DNA of 40,224 nt, taken from SM23-32 sp964434535 (GTDB lineage: Bacteria; Planctomycetota; Brocadiia; SM23-32). Below, piece after piece: positions 18,467-25,630 of this stretch. Below the pieces are notes generated by a model. That model saw only the letters and a list, made by a program, of their open reading frames with translations. It did no database searches and was not told where the DNA came from. A program made the translations under genes and the position numbers. Location: positions 1-40,224 of the forward strand of contig CAYSWA010000021.1 in assembly GCA_964434535.1 (NCBI GenBank). Reading direction: 5' to 3'. How positions within the stretch are numbered: the stretch's first letter is position 1; each line of letters starts with the position of its first letter.

Positions 18467-21163
18467 ATGAATGAAGGGACGAAGCCAGAGCGCACGGGGC
18501 AACCCGTGTGGTCCAGGGCGCGGCTGGTGGAACTGGCCGCCGAGGGAGCGAGCGCTGTGCAAGCCTGGGCGTTGGGACGGCTGGAGCGCCTCGGCATGGA
18601 GGAAGGCCTGGAGGAGCTGTTCATCGACCTGCTGGAGCATGAGAGCAGCGGCATAGTCTGGCCCGCGCTGAATGCGCTGACGCGCGTGGGGACGCCGGGG
18701 GCCGCTGCGAAGCTGCGCGCACGTGCCGAACGCGGGGACCTGGCCGAACCCCTCCGGGTTCGCGCGCTTGAGGCGGCGGCCGCCCTGGGCGACGGGCCGG
18801 CGGGGCGCGCGTTGCTGGACCGGATCGCGCAGGGCGCCCCTTATTCCTTGCGCCACTGGGTGCACCGGGATGCCGTGGGGCTGACTGGCGCGGTGCGCTT
18901 GCGTTGGGCCGACTCCGCCCTGCCTCCTTCCTGTGCGTTGCTCTGGGCGTTAGCCGCAGTCGGCGATCCGGAGCTTGCCACGCCGCTGCTGATGGCCGCG
19001 GCGGGGCTGGAGGAAGAAGACGCCCAGATGGTCCTGGAGACGGCCGCCGAGACGGCGTGTGGAAGGGTGATTCCATTGCCGGAGATGGCCGAACGGTTCG
19101 GGGAGATCCTGGCGCAGGAATCCGAGCCGGCGGACGAGTCGCTGCTCGCCATGCAGGAGCAGGCAGCGGCGCTGGGGCGGGCCCTCCGGCGGCGGCGCTG
19201 GCGAGCTGCCCGGAAGGCGGCACTGGAGACGACCCGGCTTGTCGCCGCAGCAGCGCTGGAAGACGCCCCGAACCTCCAGCCCGTTAGGTGGGCGCTGGCC
19301 CTGGCGGAGGCGGTTGATCATGTCCGGCTCAAGAAGCTGAGCCAGCCGTTCCTTGCGGGCTTTGCCGTGGGGCTGTTCCGCGGCGTCCTGACGTCAGGCC
19401 GACTGGCAGTGGAGCTGGCCGACGAACATGATCTGCGCGGCCTGCTGGACATGCTCTTTTGGGCAGGCGGCGCTGCCTGCGAAGAGGTCGTCCGGCGCGT
19501 GGACGCCCTCTGGCAGGAAGCCCGGCGCGACCCCGAGACGCGCCGCAAAGCCGTCGAGACGTTCAACGCATGGCTGGAGGAGGAGGGCGGCCCTTCGCGC
19601 CAGGACAGGCTCTGGCACATCCGCGAGCTGGAAGGCTTCCCCGGAGCGGAGAAGGCGCTGGAGCTATGGGAGCAACGGCGAACAGCACAGTTTGAGGCGG
19701 ACTATGGGGATGACTTCTACGAGGTCTTCGGCAAGGCCCTGATGGCCCGGCCCGAGTTCCTGCGGCGACAGTCCGGCGAGTTGCTGGCCAGCGACGTCTG
19801 CATGGTGGTTACGGCTCTGGAAGCTCTGGCCGCGCAGAACGAGAAGAGGGCGAGCGAGGCGCTGCTGGCCGCGCTGGATTCGCTGCTCGCAACGTCGGCC
19901 CAGGCGGAGGTCTGGGAGACGTTGAGCGAGATCGGCGACGTGGCCGCCCTCGACAGGGCCATCGCCGAGTGGCGTCCCGGCGAGGCGGCGATCAGCCGCT
20001 GCGCGGGGCTGCTGGCCCGCCTGAACGGCACCTTCGATCAACTCCCGGAAGAGATGAGGCAGGAGGTGGTGGAGGCCGAGGCGCAGTGGCTGTCTGCGCC
20101 CGGGGAGCTGGCGGGGATGCTGGACTCAGAGGAACTGCCGAGCCTTCCGGACGGCGGCACTTTCAAGGTGCACGTGCGCTGCATCAGTTGCGGGCGCCGC
20201 TCGGCCCATGAGGTGGAGCGGGTCTACGTCGACCCATGGGCCAGGGAAGAGGGGACGAGCGAGCGGGAATCGGAGATCATCCCGGCTCGGATCATCACGT
20301 GCAAGTACTGCGGGGCGGTGGACCAGTACGAGCTGCCCATTGAGGAGAACCTGCACGTCATGGTTCACCTGGTCGGGCTGTTGGCCGGCGAAGCCCCCTC
20401 CACCGACGACGGGCCGATGGTGGTGGGCCAGCTCCGTCTGTGGGACGGCACCGTGGTGGAGCGGCCTTCGGCGGCCCTGGATTACCTGCGCCGGCAGGCC
20501 GAGCGCGACCCGCGCGACGGGGCGGGCTGGCGGCGGGTCGGAAACCTGCTGGAGAAGTTCGGCGAGCCCAAGCAGGCTGAAGATGCCTGGCGCAAAGCCG
20601 TCCGGGCCGATAAAAGGGAGGTCCTGGCGGCTTTCAGCCTGGCGGAGCTCCTGTGGGAGTCCGAGCCTGAGGAGGCCATCGCCATCGGCTGCAAGGCGGT
20701 CTGTCGGCTTCCCAACGCCACGTTGCAAGCGAGGGATCGCCGCGCCCTCGCGGCCCAGTTGGTGGAGATGCTGCGCGCCTTCGTCGCGGAGGCGCAGGTG
20801 CCCCTGAGCTTGATGGCGGCCTGGACCGGCGGGGTCTTCGGCGAGCGGGTAGCCCTGAACGTCAGCACGGTAGACCTGCGGCGCGTCAAACGGTGGGAGC
20901 GACTCGCCGAGCTGCTTGGGCACGACGCCTTTGAGCAGGTCAGCCTGTCGCAGGACATCCCGCAGGACCCGCCCACCCTGCTGGAAGAGCTGATCAACGA
21001 ATCCCGCTCGCTGCCGCGGCGGGCGACTCGCGAAGCCGCCCCGTCGGAGGGCTCGGCTGCGGAGAGGGCGCTGCTTCGGTCCGAGGGAGGGCCGGGCCGC
21101 AACGACCCATGCCCCTGCGCATCAGGGCGCAAGTACAAGCACTGCTGCGGCCGCCGGGCGTAA
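18467..21163 (+). CDS. HEAT-repeat / zinc-ribbon / TPR / SEC-C protein
   Basis: Large (898 aa) soluble scaffold-like protein of unknown role. Residues 20 to about 200 look like HEAT repeats (helical pairs such as SGIVWPALNALTRVGTPGAA). A helical middle follows. Then comes a zinc ribbon with CISC near 572 and CKYC near 612, and a TPR-like region (WRRVGNLLEKFGEPKQAEDA) around 680-740. The last 22 residues are a canonical SEC-C motif, NDPCPCASGRKYKHCC, as at the end of SecA. SEC-C motifs bind zinc and often mediate contact with other proteins or ribosomes. The start at 18467 (MNEGTKPE) follows its own promoter; GTG 18458 is possible, and the open frame extending far upstream is antisense to metK and ahcY. 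Confidence 0.8.
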   Translation: MNEGTKPERTGQPVWSRARLVELAAEGASAVQAWALGRLERLGMEEGLEELFIDLLEHESSGIVWPALNALTRVGTPGAAAKLRARAERGDLAEPLRVRALEAAAALGDGPAGRALLDRIAQGAPYSLRHWVHRDAVGLTGAVRLRWADSALPPSCALLWALAAVGDPELATPLLMAAAGLEEEDAQMVLETAAETACGRVIPLPEMAERFGEILAQESEPADESLLAMQEQAAALGRALRRRRWRAARKAALETTRLVAAAALEDAPNLQPVRWALALAEAVDHVRLKKLSQPFLAGFAVGLFRGVLTSGRLAVELADEHDLRGLLDMLFWAGGAACEEVVRRVDALWQEARRDPETRRKAVETFNAWLEEEGGPSRQDRLWHIRELEGFPGAEKALELWEQRRTAQFEADYGDDFYEVFGKALMARPEFLRRQSGELLASDVCMVVTALEALAAQNEKRASEALLAALDSLLATSAQAEVWETLSEIGDVAALDRAIAEWRPGEAAISRCAGLLARLNGTFDQLPEEMRQEVVEAEAQWLSAPGELAGMLDSEELPSLPDGGTFKVHVRCISCGRRSAHEVERVYVDPWAREEGTSERESEIIPARIITCKYCGAVDQYELPIEENLHVMVHLVGLLAGEAPSTDDGPMVVGQLRLWDGTVVERPSAALDYLRRQAERDPRDGAGWRRVGNLLEKFGEPKQAEDAWRKAVRADKREVLAAFSLAELLWESEPEEAIAIGCKAVCRLPNATLQARDRRALAAQLVEMLRAFVAEAQVPLSLMAAWTGGVFGERVALNVSTVDLRRVKRWERLAELLGHDAFEQVSLSQDIPQDPPTLLEELINESRSLPRRATREAAPSEGSAAERALLRSEGGPGRNDPCPCASGRKYKHCCGRRA

Positions 21164-21317
21164 GGGGCCGCCACGGCGCGGCCGCCACATCCGCTGTGGC
21201 GAGCGCCCGCAGCGGTTCTGCCCCATGATCGAGAGGAGCAGGCGCGGCTGGGGCCAGAAGGGAGGCCCTGGAGCGCGACCTGATCCGCCCCCTCGCCGGG
21301 TGAACGGACCGGCTTCC

Positions 21318-21346
21318 TTGTCGTCGGCCGCGCGCCCCTGTAGAAT
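21318..21346 (+). promoter_or_regulatory. Promoter of the mrfB-mrfA operon
   Basis: TTGTCG at 21318-21323, 17-bp spacer, TAGAAT at 21341-21346. The leader to the mrfB start is about 55 nt. I saw no recognisable SOS-type operator. Confidence 0.65.
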
Positions 21347-21407
21347 GAGGGCGAGCCCGACAGGTGTATGCTTTGTGGCGCGACGTGGAAGCGGCCCGGG
21401 AAGCAAC

Positions 21408-22346
21408 ATGGACGAGCGACGGAGACTGAGAAAGCGGCTGGAGGAGCTGAACGGGGCGCCGCTGCCGGAGGCCGAGAGGTCCGAGGTCGACGTCGAAGGC
21501 ATCCGGCGCCGCATCCGCAAGATGCGCGACGAGACGCCCGCGCCGGCCGAGGATGAGGCCATCCTCTACCGGCGCGACCTGCCCCGGGCCGAAGAACCGG
21601 CCCGACGCCGCCCCGTGGCGGGGCCTGTTGTGCGGCTGGAGGAAGCGATCGAGGGCGAGGAAGTGGCCGCTCCCGGCGGCGCGGCCTTCGTGATCACCAG
21701 CCGCCTCGCCGACCTCCCCGAATGGGCCGCCCTCTGTGAGGGCTTCGCCCGAGCGCTCTTTGGCGATCACTCGCCCCTTCAGCGGCGCATCGCCTCGTCC
21801 TGCGGCGCGGGGCCCGTGGCGCCCGGCGAGCTGCTCTTTCTGGACCTGGAGACGACCGGGCTCGGCTCGACGCCCTTGTTTCTGGTCGGCACGATGGGCT
21901 GGCAGGACGGCGGCCTGGTGGTGCGGCAGTACTTCGCGCGCCACTACGGCGAGGAGCGCGCGGCCATCTCCCTTTTCCTGCGCGAGGCGGGCGGCAGGCG
22001 CCTGCTCGTCTCGTTCAACGGCAAGAGCTTCGACCTGCCCTACGTGCGGGTGCGGGCGGCGGCGACCGGCGTTCCCTTCGCGCTCGAGCTGCCGCACCTG
22101 GACCTGCTCCACGAGAGCCGCCGCGTCTGGCGCCGACGGCTGCCCGACTGCCGGCTCCAGACCCTGGAGACCTACGTCTGCGGGCGCCGCCGCCAGGGCG
22201 ACATCCCCGGCGAGCAGATACCGGAGGCATACCACGCCTTCGTGCGCACGGGCAACGCGACGGAGATGGTCGAGGTGCTCCGGCACAACATGCTCGACCT
22301 GGCGACCCTGGCCGACCTGATGATCCGCCTGCCCGAGCCGCGGTGA
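21408..22346 (+). CDS. mrfB: MrfB/YprB-type DEDD exonuclease
   Basis: RNase H-like 3'-5' exonuclease of the YprB (RNase_H_2) family. The 312 residues start with an Arg/Glu-rich tail; the nuclease domain follows from about 90. The DEDD metal ligands are visible: D146 and E148 in LDLETTG, D209 in FNGKSFDLPY and D297 in HNMLDLATL, with H293 making it DEDDh-like. In Bacillus subtilis MrfB works with the helicase MrfA in a UvrABC-independent mitomycin C repair pathway. The helicase follows here after 20 bp, the same pairing, so the assignment is good. ATG 21408 is preceded by GGGAAGC and fits the family start. Confidence 0.85.
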   Translation: MDERRRLRKRLEELNGAPLPEAERSEVDVEGIRRRIRKMRDETPAPAEDEAILYRRDLPRAEEPARRRPVAGPVVRLEEAIEGEEVAAPGGAAFVITSRLADLPEWAALCEGFARALFGDHSPLQRRIASSCGAGPVAPGELLFLDLETTGLGSTPLFLVGTMGWQDGGLVVRQYFARHYGEERAAISLFLREAGGRRLLVSFNGKSFDLPYVRVRAAATGVPFALELPHLDLLHESRRVWRRRLPDCRLQTLETYVCGRRRQGDIPGEQIPEAYHAFVRTGNATEMVEVLRHNMLDLATLADLMIRLPEPR

Positions 22347-22366
22347 ACCGCCCCGGAGGCTGACCG

Positions 22367-25162
22367 GTGGACGTTGACGGCTTCCTCAACGACGTGCGCG
22401 CCGATCCGGGCTACCGGGACCAGATCGTCTACGTGCGCGAGGTGGCCGCGCGGGAGGCGCGTTTCGCCGAGCCCGCCGAGCCGCTGTCGGAAGCGGCGCG
22501 GGCGGCCCTGCGCGAGCGCGGCATCCAGCGGCTCTACTGCCACCAGGCCCGGGCCATCGACGCCGTGCGCGAGGGGCGCGACGTGGTCGTGGTCACCGGC
22601 ACCGCCTCCGGCAAGTCGCTCTGCTACCAGGTGCCGATCATCGAGGCCCTGGAGGCCGACCCGGGGGCGGCGGCCCTGCTGCTCTTCCCGACGAAGGCGC
22701 TCTCGCAGGACCAGTTCCGCGCCTTCGCGACCGCGCTCGATGGAGCGGGGATGGGCGACGTGCTGGCCGGGGTCTTCGACGGCGATACGCCGGGGCCGCT
22801 GCGCCGCCGCCTGCGCGACCACGGCTCGGTCATCTTCTCCAATCCCGACATGGTGCACGCCGCCCTGATGCCCCAGCACGGGCGCTGGGCCGACTTGCTC
22901 GGCCGGCTCAAGCTGCTGGTGGTCGACGAGCTGCACGTCTACAGCGGCATCTTCGGCTCGAACGCCGCGCACATGTTCCGCCGCCTCTTCCGCATCTGCC
23001 GCCATAACGGCGCCGAGCCGCAGGTGATCGCCTGCTCGGCGACCATCGGCAACCCGCGGGAGCTGGCCGAGGGCGTGATCGGGCGGGAGATGGCGCTGGT
23101 GGACGAGGACGGCAGCCCGCGCGGGCGGCGCACGTTCATCTTCTGGAACCCTCCCCGCGAGCGCCCGCGCACCTACCGCTCGCGGCGCAGCGCCAACGTC
23201 GAGGCCCACGAGCTGATGGCCGCCCTGGTGGCGCGCGGCGTGCCCACGATCACCTTCTCGAAGGCCAAGATGACCGCCGAAATGATCCACCGCTACGTCT
23301 GCGAGAAGCTCGGCGAGATCGCCCCGCACCTGGTGAAGAAGGTCACGCCGTACCGGGGCGGCTACCTGCCCGAGGAGCGGCGGGAGATCGAGCGACGGCT
23401 CTTCGCGGGGGAGCTGCTCGGCGTGAGCTGCACGCGGGCGCTGGAGCTCGGCATCGACGTCGGCGGGCTCGACGCGAGCATCGTCGTCGGCTATCCCGGC
23501 ACGCTCGCTTCGTTCTTCCAGCAGTCGGGGCGCGCCGGCCGGCAGGAGCGCGACGCGCTCGCCGTGCTGGTCGGGCTCGACACCAGCGTCAACCAGTACG
23601 TGATGAGCAACCCCGAGTACCTGTTCGGGCGGCCGGTGGAGGAGGGGGTGATCGACCCGGAGAACCCCTTCGTGCTGCTCGGGCACCTGCGCTGCGCCAC
23701 GCACGAGCTGCCCCTGCCGCAGGAGGAGGCGCCCGCCTTCGGCGAGCACGCCCCGGCCGTGCTGCGCATCCTGGAGGAGAACCGCAAGGTCACCCGCATC
23801 GAGGGCCGGTGGTACCACGCCGCTTCCGAGACGCCGCAGCACGAGGTGCCCCTGCGCGCCTGCGCCGGCGACAACGTGGTGATCGAGGACGTCGAGACCG
23901 GCGAGGTGCTCGGCGAAGTGAACCGCTTCGACGCGCCGCCGATCCTCCACCCCGAGGCGATCTACATGCACCGGGGCGATACGTACCGGGTGCTCCAGCT
24001 CGACCTGGACAAGAACGTGGCCACCGTCCGGCGCGTCGAGGTGGGCTACTACACCCAGCCGCTCGGCGGCACAGACGTGCACCACGTCGACCACCGCCTG
24101 CGCGAGAAGCCGTTCGGCACCGGCACCGCCTGCTGGGGCGAGGTGACGGCCTACTTCCGCACGGACATGTACGAGAAGGTCCACTTCTACACGCTCGACG
24201 CCGTCTCGCGGCACGGGCTCGACCTGCCGACCTTCGCCCTGGACACGATGGCCTTCTGGCTGGTGCCGCCCGAGGACTTGCTGGACGAGGTGCGCCGCGC
24301 GGGCCTCGACGCGCACAGCGGCCTGCGCGGCATCGGATACGCCACGCGCGTGCTGCTGCCGCTGTTCATGACCTGCGACACGCTCGACTTCTCCCACTCG
24401 GTCGGCAGCGCCAACTCGCCCTGGCAGGCGGTCTTCGTCTACGAGCGCGTCTGGCTCGGGCTCGGCTTCAGCGAGAAGGCATACGAGCGGCTGCACGAGA
24501 TCATGCCGGCGGTGCTGGAGAACATCCGCCATTGCCCGTGCGAGGACGGCTGCCCCTGCTGCGTGGGGAAGCCGCTGCGGCAGTACAGCACGTGGAACGT
24601 GGAGCGGGGCGAGGCGTCGATCCCGAGCAAGGCGTCCGCGCGCATGATCCTGGAGGGCCTGCTCGGCGACGGCACGGGCCTGGCGGAGCCCGACGCGGCG
24701 TCCCTGGCGGACACGGAGGCCGACGCCTCCCTGCGGGTCGAACGGGCGCTCAGGCGGCGCCTGGAGCGCATGCGCGAGCCCCAGGTCTTCCATCCCATTG
24801 AGCCCCGCATCGCGACGGGGTATCCTGAGCCGGAACGCGCCGAGGCTCTCGACACGGCCGACGCCGGCGAGCGCCGCGCGCGGCGGCGCAGCTTCCAGCG
24901 CGAGCTGCGCAAGCGCATCGCCAAGAGCATCCCCACGGACAAGCTGGGGCCGCACGCGGGCATCCGCCGCCCGCCGCCGGGCATGAGGTCGCGGGGCGCG
25001 GACGCGCCGCCGACCCGCTTCCCCGGCCGCCCCGAGAAGGGCAAGGAGGAAGCCGAAGATGTGATCGGCGATAGGCGCAGCGCCACGGGACTGATCCGCC
25101 TCGGCGATTCGCTTGCCGCAAAGGCGCGCAAGCTCCACCGGCGGCGCGGCGGCGGGTCTTGA
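22367..25162 (+). CDS. mrfA: MrfA/YprA-type DEAD/DEAH helicase, first copy
   Basis: Superfamily 2 DNA helicase of the YprA/MrfA (DUF1998) family, predicted to unwind damaged DNA for MrfB. The 931 residues show Walker A GTASGKS (78-84), DELH (187-190), CSATIGNP, YRGGYLPEERREIERRL and QQSGRAGRQ of motif VI, then the C-terminal metal-binding cysteines at 723-732 (CPCEDGCPCC). GTG 22367 has a GGAGG site 7 bp upstream. After the usual family end near 765 there is an extra Arg/Pro-rich tail of about 160 residues. The stop codon lies within the heptad repeat at 25154-25181, so the last codons come from that repeat. The downstream helicase is a paralogue. Confidence 0.93.
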   Translation: MDVDGFLNDVRADPGYRDQIVYVREVAAREARFAEPAEPLSEAARAALRERGIQRLYCHQARAIDAVREGRDVVVVTGTASGKSLCYQVPIIEALEADPGAAALLLFPTKALSQDQFRAFATALDGAGMGDVLAGVFDGDTPGPLRRRLRDHGSVIFSNPDMVHAALMPQHGRWADLLGRLKLLVVDELHVYSGIFGSNAAHMFRRLFRICRHNGAEPQVIACSATIGNPRELAEGVIGREMALVDEDGSPRGRRTFIFWNPPRERPRTYRSRRSANVEAHELMAALVARGVPTITFSKAKMTAEMIHRYVCEKLGEIAPHLVKKVTPYRGGYLPEERREIERRLFAGELLGVSCTRALELGIDVGGLDASIVVGYPGTLASFFQQSGRAGRQERDALAVLVGLDTSVNQYVMSNPEYLFGRPVEEGVIDPENPFVLLGHLRCATHELPLPQEEAPAFGEHAPAVLRILEENRKVTRIEGRWYHAASETPQHEVPLRACAGDNVVIEDVETGEVLGEVNRFDAPPILHPEAIYMHRGDTYRVLQLDLDKNVATVRRVEVGYYTQPLGGTDVHHVDHRLREKPFGTGTACWGEVTAYFRTDMYEKVHFYTLDAVSRHGLDLPTFALDTMAFWLVPPEDLLDEVRRAGLDAHSGLRGIGYATRVLLPLFMTCDTLDFSHSVGSANSPWQAVFVYERVWLGLGFSEKAYERLHEIMPAVLENIRHCPCEDGCPCCVGKPLRQYSTWNVERGEASIPSKASARMILEGLLGDGTGLAEPDAASLADTEADASLRVERALRRRLERMREPQVFHPIEPRIATGYPEPERAEALDTADAGERRARRRSFQRELRKRIAKSIPTDKLGPHAGIRRPPPGMRSRGADAPPTRFPGRPEKGKEEAEDVIGDRRSATGLIRLGDSLAAKARKLHRRRGGGS

Positions 25163-25181
25163 GTCTCGGGTCTTCCGTCTC
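25154..25181. repeat. Left heptad array, four 7-bp units (GRGTCTY type)
   Basis: GGGTCTT, GAGTCTC, GGGTCTT and CCGTCTC at 25154, 25161, 25168 and 25175. The array is the inverted counterpart of 25600-25627 and contains the stop codon of the first helicase gene. Confidence 0.85.
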
Positions 25182-25204
25182 GCCTATCGAGTGGAGGAGG
25201 GCCG

Positions 25205-25597
25205 GTGGCCACGTTCAAACGGGTTGAGGACATCGAGGCGTGGCAGAAGGCACGGCAGCTTGCCCGCCGGGTCTATGCCGTCTCGGCTCGTGGCTCGTTC
25301 GCGGGGGATTCTGGCCTGCGAGACCAGGCTCGCCGCGCGGCCAACTCAGTTATGGCGAACATCGCGGAGGGGTTCGAACGAGGAGGCTCGAAGGAGTTCG
25401 TGCAGTTCCTGGCCGTAGCAAAGGGCTCCGCGGGGGAACTCCGCTCGCACCTGTATGCTGCGTTCGACCAGGATTACCTCAGCTCGGAAGAGCATGGCGA
25501 ACTGGATGGGGAGAGCATCGCCCGGATGATCGGCGGTCTCATGGGATACCTGAAGCGATCCGAAATCGCCGGCCCGAAGTACAAGGACCGCCCCTAA
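25205..25597 (+). CDS. Four-helix-bundle protein (S23 / 23S rRNA intervening-sequence family)
   Basis: 130-residue protein of the family first found as ORFs in intervening sequences of 23S rRNA genes; the Avd protein of diversity-generating retroelements is a structural relative. Hallmarks are the N-terminal DIEAWQKARQLARRVYAVS, then the LRDQARRAANSVMANIAEGFERGGSKEF core, a long amphipathic helix and the C-terminal LMGYLKRS. Function is unknown; basic bundles of this type may bind nucleic acid. GTG 25205 has a strong GGAGGAGG site. It is the only gene between two helicase paralogues and is flanked by inverted heptad arrays. No reverse transcriptase or rRNA is nearby, so neither classical context applies. 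Confidence 0.92.
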   Translation: MATFKRVEDIEAWQKARQLARRVYAVSARGSFAGDSGLRDQARRAANSVMANIAEGFERGGSKEFVQFLAVAKGSAGELRSHLYAAFDQDYLSSEEHGELDGESIARMIGGLMGYLKRSEIAGPKYKDRP

Positions 25598-25599
25598 CC

Positions 25600-25627
25600 C
25601 GAGACCCGAGACTCGAGACCCCGGACC
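25600..25627. repeat. Right heptad array, four 7-bp units (CGAGACY type)
   Basis: CGAGACC, CGAGACT, CGAGACC and CCGGACC at 25600, 25607, 25614 and 25621, starting 2 bp after the four-helix-bundle stop and ending 3 bp before the second helicase start. It is the inverse of the 25154-25181 array. Confidence 0.85.
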
Positions 25628-25630
25628 TGC

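Larger units (their letters stand above)
25154..25627 (+). mobile_element. Candidate mobile cassette: four-helix-bundle gene with inverted heptad ends
   Basis: A 474-bp unit bounded by two inverted 28-bp arrays of 7-bp repeats. About 21 of 24 positions match when the right end is reverse-complemented (from GGGTCT at each side inwards). It contains only the four-helix-bundle gene and lies exactly between two paralogous helicase genes that would otherwise be adjacent. No transposase is encoded, so movement would need help in trans. The mobile interpretation is inference from structure; the repeats could also be RNA hairpin or regulatory elements. Confidence 0.5.

Noticed and set aside
22172..25138. 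988-codon open frame antisense to the first helicase
   Set aside because: Same compositional artefact; the helicase motifs on the plus strand are unambiguous.
25154..25627. Diversity-generating retroelement, suggested by the Avd-like four-helix-bundle protein
   Set aside because: No reverse transcriptase, template repeat or variable repeat is present in the window.
25154..25627. CRISPR-like array from the regular heptads
   Set aside because: Units are 7 bp and contiguous, with no spacers and no cas genes.
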